Source: Brachypodius melanocephalos (taxonomy: Eukaryota; Chordata; Aves; Passeriformes; Pycnonotidae). Taken from it: a stretch of 64,000 bases of DNA. Shown piece after piece: positions 13,101 to 25,100 of the stretch. The translations under genes and the position numbers were made by a program. Position 1 is the first letter of the stretch. Every line of letters starts with the position of its first letter. The notes below the pieces were generated by a model. The model was not told the DNA's origin. It did not search any database and saw only the letters and a list, made by a program, of their open reading frames with translations. The stretch lies in the NCBI GenBank assembly GCA_013398615.1, contig VZSR01001479.1:10944095-11008094 (forward strand). Direction: 5' to 3'.

Positions 13101-16100
13101 TGTCCCACTCCATATAAAGCAAGACAGTGTCTCCTCCACAGTCTTTAAATATTCTTCTAGTGCAATCATTTGTCCAAGTGGAAATCATTCAAATATCCTT
13201 GGAAAGCAAATAAAAGAAGAAACTGGAGTATGGCTGAAATTGCCATTTAAATGCTTTTAAATTGTAGAAGCTACTGGCAAATAGTATTTTGGAGTATTTG
13301 CCCTGCTTTAATGAAACCGTACACAGAAATTCATCAGATATAGTGAGAGGCAATTTCTGGCTGGGAAGATAAATGTTGGCTTTTCGATTGCTTTTCAAAG
13401 TGGTGTATCATTGAAATACACATTGCCACTCAAGGCACAAACAGTAATCCTATGGAAAATGTCATTAAAACTATTTTACAATATTTTTTAAGCACAAAGT
13501 CAATATTATTTAGTCAGGTATTGCATAGGTTAAATTATCTTTCCTCAGATAGTTTTCTGTTTCTGCATTCATGGATATGTTAAATTATTATTATTGTTAT
13601 TTTTTATCTTGTGTATTTATATGTGTATATATCTATATATATATATATCTATATATCTTGTGTATGTGTATATATGGGTTGACCCTATCTGGATGCAAGG
13701 TACCCAAGAAAGCCACTGTCTTATTCCCCTCCTCAGCTGGAGAGGGGCGAGAAGATGTTAAAAAAGTCTTGTGGATTGAGTTAAGGAGAGGGAGAAATCA
13801 TTCAGTGATTAATGTAATGGGCAAAACGCTCGACTTGGGGAAAAAATAATTTAGTTTATCAAATCATAGTAGGGTAATGAAAGATAAAACCAAATCTTAG
13901 AAACACCTTCCGCCCACTCCTCCCTTCTTCCTGGGCTCTACTCCCCTCCTGATTTCCCTGCCTTCTTTCCTGAGCAGTGCAGAGGAGTGGGAATGAGGGT
14001 TGTGGTCAGTTAATCATATCTTGTTTCTGTGGCTCTTTGCTCCTCAGGAGAGGACTCCTGAGAGAATTCCCCTGCTCCAGCGTGGGGTTCCTCCCATGGG
14101 AGATAATCCTCCATGAACACCTCTAGTGCCCAGTCCTTCCCATGGGCTGCAGTTCTTCATAAACGGATCCAGAGTGGGTTGCTTTCCCTGGATGTAGTCC
14201 TTCAGCACGGGTTCCCTGCAGGATCACAAATACTGCCAGAAGCACTGCTCACAGCCTCCTTTGGGAATCCACATGCCGAGGTGCCCTGCACTGATGTTGC
14301 TGGTTGTGTTGTTTTCAGCTCTATGGCTATTGCTACCAGGACAGCAACGACATCCCAGACACGCTGACGACCATCACTGAGCTGGGCTCGCCTTTGGAGA
14401 TGATTCAGCTGTTACAGACTTCCTGGGAAGACAGATTTCGGGTGAGTAACAACTGTTTTATAAGGACTTCGAGGAGAGCTAGAAATAAATAATATTGTGA
14501 AGCAGGGGTTGTGTACTCTTCAGCACAATTCTCATTTATTAAATGTTTGTTTTGCATATGATTACATCTTGGTTTAGAAGCAGTGTTTAGCATTCTGCTT
14601 CTGTAGTGTTTAAGATACTGTGCTATTTTGTCTGTCAATGTTATCTAATTGTAACTAGTTATATTTACATGGTTTTTACATGATATCTTGAAATATTTCT
14701 TACTTGTTAAAGCTTGAGGCCCAGGAGTTTTGGCATTGTGCTCTGCAGCTGGGATTTAAACAATAGAAGGATGTTACATTTCTCTCCTGATCCTTATCAT
14801 AGGTTTGTTTTATAATTGTTTTCTACTGCTTCCTGCTCTGTTCATTTTTTCCTGGGGAAAGAGTGGAATAAACGCACACAAATCTCAAACGCGGTTTGTC
14901 CACCGCACTGGCAATTTACCAGGAGCACCAAGGTCACACTTAATTTGTCCAAAATGAAGCCAGACTGCAGCAATGCTTTGATCAAGACAGCGCTGTCTGG
15001 CTTGGTGTATATGGGGAAGTGTCCTTGTCTGAGGTTAACTCCCTGGGACGTTGAAAGGCAGCAGCAGTCTCCATCTGAAACTCTTTGGATTGCTTGGCTA
15101 CATCTGTGCCAGAAAATTAAAAGTGCGCCTGAGTGAGCTCTGAGTGGAAAGAGCAAGGTGCAGCCCACGGCTGTGCTGTTGCATTCCTGCACTCCCTGAA
15201 GGCTCTGAGCAGGATTGAAACCTGTTGGAAATGGCCCCAAGCTGCCTTCTGGATCCTGCCTGGGGACAGGGCAGGAGAACAGCCTCGGTGCTGGTCAGAC
15301 CTGGCCAGAGACCATGCTAGCCAGTGTGCATGTGGGATTAAGTTTCTGTGCCCAGGAATGTTCCCTGGCAGAGTTTATTTTACTCATACCGCTGGAGCAA
15401 GTGTGTTCTCTGCACTGAGCTTCAGCTCCCTTTTCCTGAAAGAAGCGTGGTCTTGATAAGCAGCAGAGGTACTCAGCAGGGTTCCCAAAACACAGGACCA
15501 CCTGCTTTTAGCTCATCTCATCCAGGGAATGCAAATAATGGACTGTGACAGCAATTACGTACAAAATAAATGACCAAGAGATATGTGAGAATATGGGTAA
15601 TAAACAGAGAAGTTTCTTTCCAATGTGGATATTCCTGAGTGAGCAGTTGCAAAGGGAGATAAAGGAGAATTAGATCAAGACCTTCACAGAGGTAGAATTA
15701 CAGGTGGAACATTCCTGTAATGAAGTCCTAAATAATGTCATGCTCATTCATTTGTCTAGGATGCAACTAACACAGAAAGAAAGGAAATAAAACCGTCTTC
15801 TTGATATGTGAGACTTGTTTGTGGTCCAGTCCTGAAAATGACTGCATAAATCCATGAGTTTATTCCTACAATTGATAATTTCTTTGTGTGGATGGACTCA
15901 GCAGTAAGCTGAGTAAGCCAGAGGTTTGTGACACAAAGCAAAGGCTTCACCTGTGTGTTTAAAGATTGTTGTAAGAGGGGGCATTTGCAGTCCCAGCCCG
16001 CAGCAGAGCCTGCTGGGGTTGGGCACAGAGGTTTCTGGTGCAGGAGCAAGGGGCTTTTTGGCATTTGAGAAAAGGAAATAATTCTGGATGACAACCTGTG

Positions 16101-19100
16101 GGTTTGTTCAAGCTAAGTTCTGGGTTTGTTGGCATTTGGAGATACCCATATTATAGGTTAGCTTGGGCTGGATGGGCTTTTTCTCTACAGTGTATTGCAG
16201 GATAACACAGACATGAATGCTGTGTCCTTCCAAGGGAGGTAAAGGTGGTCAAGTCTAGCATCCCATAATCAGGCTTGTATACACCTACAGACATCTCCAC
16301 ATGAACTGTGGTATCCCCTAAGTAGGAGAAAAATGTTCTCGTCTGTTCAGCCAGGAGAAGGATTATGTAGAAGCATGAGAAGGTTCTAATGTCCCACAAG
16401 TGAGGGATAACTTCAGCCATGCTCAGTTTTCTTATCAAGGATGCACTGAGGTGCACCCTGGAGTGTATTGTTTAAGCCTCTAGACTGAATTCGGATTTGA
16501 CTACTTCCGTGCACATGCCCTTAACATTGTATTTTAATAGAAAACAAAGATCATATATAAACAATAAAAAGCCTGCTGAATAAGACCTATTATTTATTTA
16601 ATACATAAAATAAAAATTCCAGTATTTAACTGTGTTCATATTACTGCTACATTTGGATTAATAGGTTACATAGTGGACTCTAAAGGAATGCATGAATTGA
16701 AAACAGGACTTTGGTAAGGGAGCTGAATTCAATGTTCATCAGGGTTGCTGTCTAGCAGGAGTTACTCCAGTTTCTACAGAGGAAAAGTGAAACATCAGCA
16801 CAGAGTTCCCACCTCAGGCTCAAAGTGGTGTATGAGGGTCCTCTGAGGCAGAGAGACATGCACTTACCCTGAGGCACAGTGAATAGTTACACTGAACCTG
16901 TGGAGCTCCTCTTCCTGGGAGGAACAAGGAAAAAAAGAAAACTTGAGAGGAAACAGTAGAAAAAAATTATAAAAACAGTCAAGAGGCAGGATCAGTACAG
17001 AGGCAATATAGACACTATCCACAGCAGGAGCTCCAGACATGGGTGCAGGGCGGTCCAGCCAAAATTTCCAGACCTGGAGTTTGTAAAAGAGCAGGATCAG
17101 ACTGTGTGGTCAACGCCTGTGCATAATGTGTTATTAAAAGTTAATGCTTTTATTTCTGTTAAAAGTAAGAATATCAACAATGAGCCCTGCTTCAAGAATA
17201 GTGTGGGAAAGCACTTGTAAAGAAGCATATTTTTATTTCAAGTCTCTCAGGGTTTTAAAATCAGCTATGTTAATCCTATGAAAAATACCTTGGTTGCAAC
17301 ATTTAGCTTTGAAGGTAAGTTACAATGCTTATATTAAGTCATAAATTTATGAGCATGTCTTCAGCTAAAGTGGTTTTGTTGTATACTTTGCACTGAGAAA
17401 ATAATGTGAGTCCCCATGTTTTTGTGTTTCAGATATGTCTCAGCTTGGTCCGACTTCTGCATTACTTGGCTCACTCTCCTCTTGGCTCGGTGACATTACT
17501 GGATTTTCGCCCTCGGCAGTTTGTGATCGTGGATGGGGAGCTGAAGGTGACAGATCTGGATGATGCCAGCGTTGAGGAGAGCTCTTGCACCAGTAACAGT
17601 GACTGCTTCATGGAATTCCCTGCAAGAAACTTCACCCTGCCCTGCTCAGTTGAGGGGCGGTGTCAGAACATGAACGAAAAGAGGAATCTCTACAATGCCT
17701 ACAGGTCTGTGATAGATAAAGTCATGTAGAATTAAGAGTGGGCCTAGAGCTCCAGCATCCTTTCTGGTTATTCACATCAGTGACCACGTACTGTCTCAGA
17801 ACCAATCCCCACCATTAAGTGAAGCCATGAGTAATTGTTTCATTTTTGAAAATACATGGCATTTATAATGTTTGAAATATTTTGCATACTCTGAGTGTGA
17901 TTCACCACTCAGTCTAATTCTGTGTCAGTTGAAGCCCACTGAATTCTTCACTCAAGTAGAGATTTTCATAGGAGTGAAGCATAAGCACTTTTGGAGCTGG
18001 GGGCTCACAAGCTCTGTGGTGAGATGATTCCAGCAGCTCTTTGCTGTGAGTTAAGAGGGGTCTTCACATGTTTGGCACCACCAGCTGAGTAAAGGGAGGA
18101 GGGACACTTAGAGGGAGACTTCAGAGGGAGACTTAGAGCTCAGTTCACATCCTGCCCTCTGGCTCAGTGCTCCCTGCCTTGCTGGAGCCTGCTGTGGGAG
18201 GATGATAACAGCCCCAGTGCGTCCCTGGAGCTGCCGGGACCATCCTCAGTTCCTGACAGTCTGGGGTCTAAGCACAAACCTTTTAAAGCAAGGGTGATAT
18301 TTTCACCCTTCCCTCTCAGCCCTGGGTCTGTCTGAGCAGGTGCTGGGGTACTGACTCCCAGTGCTGTGCCCACAGTGGGGGACCCGTGGGTGATGGGCTG
18401 TGCTGGACCATGGCCATGCTGAAGGAAGCGTTCATCTTCCAAATTTGATTCTAAAGGTGTGTGCAGATTTATAGCTGGGTCCTTTTGGGTGATGGCTTTG
18501 TGTTTGTGGTCTTGGCTGTCCCCCATCAGCCATCACATCCCTGGAGGGTTGTGTGGGGTGCTGGGAGAGCCATGTCACTGCTTTCCAGGGAGCCGGTAGT
18601 GGATGCTCATCCTGCCATTGCCGCTCCATCTGATGGGCACTGCTGGGACAGGAGGCTGCCTTGGCTGGGCCAGATAGCAGGATGGAGATCTCAGAGCAGT
18701 GCCATAATGGTGTGCTCATTTCTTAGACTTCCCTTTCAAGTACCATGCCATTCACTCCCTTGCAGACCACAGCAAGCAGAGGCTGCTGCAGAGAGAGCCT
18801 TCTGCTTTGGTTGCAGGGCGCTCACCAGCATGTGTGTCACATTAGCTGACCACACTGAAATGGGCTGTACCACATGACAGCCATCTGCAGTTGTGCAGCG
18901 CAGTATTTAGTGTGTCCTGCAAGATTTTCCGTTTCCATTTGCTTGGCTGGAAGATCTTGCTTAGCTTGCTAGCTTTTGGTTAAGACTGTTTTACTGTTTC
19001 TGGGTAAGAAGCCTTTAATAGGCGCCCATTCATCTTGGTCCTAAGTGGGGACGTGTCTGTGGTGTGGTGGGCTTGTGGCAGGTTGCTGGTCACGCTGAAG

Positions 19101-22100
19101 GAAGTGGTCCTTTTCTAATGCTTGCCTTTGAACTGCTCTCTAGTGTGGATTTCATGGACAGTGCCCCAGTGTTCTCAGCCCCTGCTTTGCCTTAATTCCG
19201 TAGAGACAGTGGGGTTTTGTTGAATGGTGGATTCACGGTGTGGGAGGCTGTGACCACCCATGCTAAGGCTGTACAACAAACCCTATGCACTTGTCTCAGA
19301 AGGTGAAATCCTCACTTCGTTAGGGATAGGCTGCTAAATTTGTTATTTTCATAGGTGCACTCTGCTGCTGTAGACTTAGAGAGGTTGCCCTCTGATGCTG
19401 TTAGATAGAAGTCAAAAGCAGCAACATGTCAAACAATGCATAAACCCTTGTAATTTTAAAATATAGCACACCCTAACCTTGAAAGCATACTTAAGTATAT
19501 CTCGCTGGTTTCTTTATGAGGTAAATAATTAAAGGAGAGAAAACATTTGGGAGAAACTCTGCAAGGACTGGCCCATCTTAACTTTCATATGGTTACCTCC
19601 TGTCACAAATGTGTCTCACTGTGTTTTCCTCCAAATGTTTGGGGGAACAGTTTCCAAAACACTGGACAGTTTTGGAAGTAAACATAATTAATATTTTGAA
19701 CTGTTAACCAATGACTGAGATGAATTCTCCATCATTGAGAATTCTTAAATTAGGATCAGCTAGTTCTCAAAAAGAAACAATTTGTAGGAGCAAAAGTAAA
19801 AGGATCTGACAGTTTGTGTTATATAGGGGATACCACTGGCCCTGGAATCGATGAATAACAAATGTTCCTGCAATTAAGTTGCGCAGAATCCAGTGTCTGT
19901 GCATGTCAGGATTTCACTTGTGGGTGTTTGCAGTTGAACAGTCGCATGTTTCTGTAGCCCTGTAGCTACGGAAAAACAATAAGCTCCGTGCCTTGCTTCC
20001 AGCCAGCATTGAGCAAACTTAGTGACAGCTACTGAATTTTTGCATAGAACTATTCACAATCAGTTGGACTCTGCTTTGGGGATAATCTCTAAGCAAAAAC
20101 AATGAGCTAAAATCTACCAGACGAATTATTTGTTACAAATGTTGTGCTGCTCTTCAGATTTCTCTGTGCATTTACATTGACTCTTTCATACTCATCGTCA
20201 GGAAAACCTACCAGTGGATTATCCCACTTGGGAAAACCATAAACATTATTTTTGTTTGGGATGAAAAAAGGAGTTACATTCTCAAAGGAATATTCATTGT
20301 GTAAATAAGAGTGTCAGCTCAATAATAACTGCCTGTATGATCAGTTTTTGGTATCAGTAACTGAATTTTCTAATTTGCGCTTATGTAAAGCATCTGCTGG
20401 TCCTCCCTCATGAGCATGAGTCCCTGGGGGTTTCCATTTGACAATGTGGCCTCTGTATATGAAAAATAGTTTACTTTGCTTTGCAAGTTCGATGTGAAGC
20501 AGGGCAATTTCCCGGTTGTGTTCCTGTTCTTTTCACTAGCTAATATTTATGTCCAGTAGTTCCGTTTAGGCTGTCAGATCCTGACCTGTCCATCTCCATC
20601 TTAGGCTTCTGTGACACTGAGTTAGTTGCAATTGGTAGTAGTATTGGCAGAGTAGTAGAACTCTAAAGGAAGAATATGAAAATTAAATGTACTTCAAGGG
20701 ATGGTAATGGCACATTGTTTTTTCTTTTGTAATAAAAAAAGCATTAAAATGGAGTTGTGGAATCTCCTTCTCTGTAGATGTTTAAAAGGCATGAGGACAC
20801 AATCCCAAGTAACTTGTTCTAGGGAGCCCTGCTTGAGTAGGGAGGCTGGACTTAGCTGACATCCAGTGGTGCTTTCCAACCTCCCCCATTCTGTGATTCT
20901 GTGATTCTACCTCCATCTGTGAATACCTACATGAATGCATCTTGATTATAGATAAATAATAGGAGCAGAGAGGACATTCTGTATTCCAGCAGCGTTAAAA
21001 CAACAGAAGGTGGCTTTCTCTTGGCAATTAATTTGAAAGGCTAAGAAAACTGTAGTGAAGAAAATAGTAATTTCATTTATTAGGAATGAACAGAAATCCA
21101 ATTTATGCACTTTGAAGGTTTGAATAAAAACCAAGCCCAAGATTTACAGGGTTGATGGCATCCTTTTAGGCTGTTAAAGTACGGACAGCTTTGCAAATAG
21201 TCACAATCCATGGGGCTTCACAGCAAATTGCTGTATTAATGGAACATTTACATGTAGGTACAAGGCAGCCTTGTATGTAGCAGCGTGGTCTAGGTATGCC
21301 AGACAGCTGTGTGTGAATAGTCTCAGCTACATATTTATTTGAGTACAGAATACCATTATATTTCCTGAATAGGTCAGTGGCATATAAGCAATAGGAATTC
21401 TATTCCTTATGATGTTCAGGAGTTATCAGATGTTTGTAAACTCTTGTTAAAAAAAAAAAAAAAAAAAGTCAATATCGGTTACTTTTCTATTGCAGGTTTT
21501 TTTTTACCTATCTTCTTCCACACAGTGCTCCATCCTCACTGAGACCATTACTGGATAAGATAGTCAATGCAACAGGTAATCACAATAAACATGGTAATGC
21601 CAAGTAGTTGCTTTTTTAGTGTAACTACTGTGATTGGGAGGGGAGGGTGCTGCCTTTGTGCTCACTGCAATAGAACTAGTTTGTTTTTCTATCTAGGATA
21701 AAATTGCTCCCATTCCAAAAGGCAAGAATGGGCCCATACACCAGAGAAATCCCATTTTTAGATTTTATTTGGGTTTCACAGAGATATTTGTTTCATCCTG
21801 ACATCTCAGCACTGGTGTGAACTGCATCAGAATGCAATTCCTTATGGGTCTGGAAGAACTTCTGTCCCTGGAAAGGGAAATTTTAATGATAAAACCCAGG
21901 ATATTTTCTCATTATCAATGATATCAGTGGTGTTTTATACCTCAGAAGCCAGAGGCACAAATGACATTTCCATAGATCTTCACTGACTGCCAAGGTAGTG
22001 GCTTTGAGACAAGAGTAGTTGCCTGTAACACTGATTTGAGGGTTTTTCAGTGCCTTGCTCCAGTGTGCATCTGAAGGGAAAATGAATGATGCTGGGCTGT

Positions 22101-25100
22101 AGCTAATCAGCAAGCAAAGCTTTGGAGTTCCCTGTACTGGCTGATATTGATCTCTTGTGGGGAGTTCTCCTCAGTGTTTTGTGTCTGCTGGCCTGGGGCT
22201 ACCAACTGGACCAGCCAGCCTCTGGAATGCCTGGGTCATGTCAGGTGTGAAACCTGACTTGTAGGAACTCAGGGATTTCCTGCCCGAATCACAGCCCTGC
22301 TATGGAGCATGGCACCATGGGGCTCCCATGCTTAGGGCTTCTTTCAAATGAAACCTTGTTTTGTCCTGTGCAGGATGCTCCTCATCTAAGTCATTCTTTT
22401 CCTCTGCTTTTAAAGGAGAACTTCACTGGGGAATAGATGAGACAGCTGCTCAGCTGGAGAGAGTTTTGAATCTGTATAAGAGTGGGGAGTACCTGCAGAA
22501 CACAACCCGGGTGCCGAAAGCTGGTAAAGTCATCTTTCTCTGTACTTAAAATCCAAGACTTTGTCATTGTTGTGAGGTTTGCAAGGGCGAGTGTGTGGAA
22601 ATCAAAGCTCAGCCATCCTTGAAATCATGCATGTGATAGTATTTTGTCTGCTTTTTGCTTCTTGGGAGCCTCCTGTAACTCTTCTCACTATGTGATGTAG
22701 CTGGACATCCATAAGTGTGAGCAGGCTGTAATGGGAATAAGGAAATACAAAGGGAGTTCTCCATAACAGATTTATGGAAAATGTTTCATCACATCCACAC
22801 ACTGCTGTTATAGTATCAGAACCTCCCTGAACATATACTGAGGAGAATCCATTCATGAGGCCATAACCCCGCATGTGTTCCTTAAAAGGAATTTCCTGTA
22901 ACATAGGCATTTGTAGATTGGAAGAATAAAATTTTTACTTCCTTTGCAAGGGAAAAATAGTGTGTCCCTCAGCTTCTGTTAGCAATAGAATAAAAAAAAA
23001 CAGAAAAAAAGAACAGGATGAAAACAGGGCTGAATGACAGTATCTTTTTCATAATATGTCTGTATGCTGTTCAAGCTGTGGTACGAAGTGGTGCATGTTC
23101 TTCCTAGAAGGATAGCTGTGGAATTGTACATGTCAAAGAATATTATGTGTGCTGGAAATGACTCTTAAGCCCAACAACTGTAAAAGCTGTTTTGCAAATT
23201 GTTTTTGTGTACGTACAATGTTCATGTCAAACTGTCAACATAATTGACTGCAAGTTGATAGGAAAATTATGGCTTTGCTGCAAAAGCTCAGCAAAGAGGG
23301 AAAGATGGGTTCTAAATGAAGATGAATGTTGGCACAGGGGGTTTGAAAAGTTCAGTGAAGCATTTACTCAGTGAAAGAGACACAGGAGCCAAATTCATTC
23401 TGGTTGTAGCTCTGTTAACCTCAAAGGACCATGATACCAGGGATGAATTTGACCCACTTATCAGAATAATTCAATATTTATTTTGTTGTAAAATTGGCAG
23501 GAAAATTGTTGCAGGTGTTCATTTAACTTTCTAATTCTCAGCTTTTCATCACAATCTGTGCTGAGTGATACCTGTCAACACAGCAAAATTATTTTCAGCA
23601 GTACAATCAATAGTACAACCATGTCCGTTGTTGAAGAAGTGCCAGGAGAGCTGAAGTCAGTCTATGGTGCTGGTTGATTCCAGATTTCATTGCTGTATCA
23701 GGACAAGGTGAAGATTTTGAATTTTAGAGGTCTGTCATGTTTATAAAGACTCCCAAGGAGAGAAGCTTTGGACAGCAGTAGTGAATGTATCACTGCAGGC
23801 TTCCACTGATAGGAAGCAGAGTTCTGTGTATATTTAGCTACTGTAATAATTACACATTTTCGTGTTCGTTCAGTTCTGTAGAGTCCTGGATAATATAACA
23901 CAAAATCCACTACACCCATGTTCATGGTTGGTAATGCCCTGCTCTGCAAGGAGCCTGTTTTATTTGCAGGACACTGCTGATGGAGCTAGGCACTTCACAG
24001 TGTGACCATAGATGTTGAAAATCTGTAGGTGCTTTGTGTAACGTATTGGATAATGTCCATTAAATACCGTGAGTGTAATATTGAATTCCTTGATAGGAAA
24101 ATGTTCCCTAACCTCGGGAACAAGCCTGAGGAATTGGGTATCTTACTAGAAGTTACACTTAGATTAGATGTGTTCTCAGACTTAGCTGCCATGCCTTTAA
24201 GATATGCAGGCCTGTTTCTAGTTTGTTCTAAGGCCACTTCAACCAAACAGAAAAGGCGTTGTAATTTATTTCTATTTTAAGACTCCCTTTGCTTGCCAGA
24301 CATATGTGAAAAAGTCGTCTCATGAAGGTTAAAGTGTTCCTACATACTCACTTTTATCATTTTAATTCCAACCATAATCTTTCCTCAACTGATATTTGAC
24401 TGATATTTGATACTAAGACCATGTTGCAATTAATTCTTAAAATTTTCAATGCAGAGATTATAGAATTAGAAATTATTAATTAGAATTTATTTGGAGATAA
24501 TGGAATGAGGAATTCTCCTGTGGTACAGTGGAGCTTCAGGAGAGGGTGACAGATGCCCTGGAGGGCAGTGGTGTCCGTGGAATCAGCCTCTTCTACTGGC
24601 GGGATGTTCCCAGCTGAGATTGCATCCTCCCCACTGAAACCAAGGCTGAACAGCTGAACAGATGGAATATTTTGTATAGAACTTGGTAGGGGGGTAGACA
24701 GGGATGAAAAGGAACAACTGGGATATTTTCCCAAGCTGTAGGTTTAGGTCCTGCTTTGGCCCTGTTTCGAAAAAAAAAAAAATTAAGATTGCACGATTTT
24801 ATAAAATGTTTTATGTGTTGCTCTGCAGCATAGGAAAAGTTGAAGAAAGGTGGTTTTCAGCCCAGTGCTAAGTTAAGATAAAATTAAAGATGATAATTTT
24901 TTTCTCAGGCCAGACTGGAGTTAATCAGCTTTGCATTCATACCCCAATGGGTGCCAAGGTAGGGGAGGCACAAGTTTGCATCCCTTCTGCTGCAGATGAT
25001 TGAAATCTCACAAGTTGGCTCAGTTTCGGGAGTTTTGCTCTCACAAATAGTAGAAATGACAAGAATTTGTGATGCCAGTCTCCTGGCACGTAAATGTTTG

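Larger units (their letters stand above)
411..14318 (+). other. PKDCC intron 1
   Basis: This 13.9-kb phase-0 intron begins in the CpG island. It has a second GC-rich zone at about 1885-3340, a CNE-like block at about 3730-4500, a CR1 fragment near 7.0-7.2 kb, AT-rich and TA/TG repeats near 9 and 13.6 kb, and an LTR-like stretch at its 3' end. The remaining stretches (about 4.55-6.95, 7.25-8.95 and 9.2-13.6 kb) hold only short chance ORFs and nothing I recognise apart from a 14-bp palindrome at 11285. Confidence 0.93.
17705..21495 (+). other. PKDCC intron 3
   Basis: This 3.8-kb phase-2 intron contains a CR1 3' end at about 20.75-20.91 kb and a 19-base A run near its acceptor. A short direct repeat of AGAGGGAGACTT occurs at about 18110-18137. 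The rest (17.7-20.7 kb) holds nothing I recognise. Confidence 0.95.
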
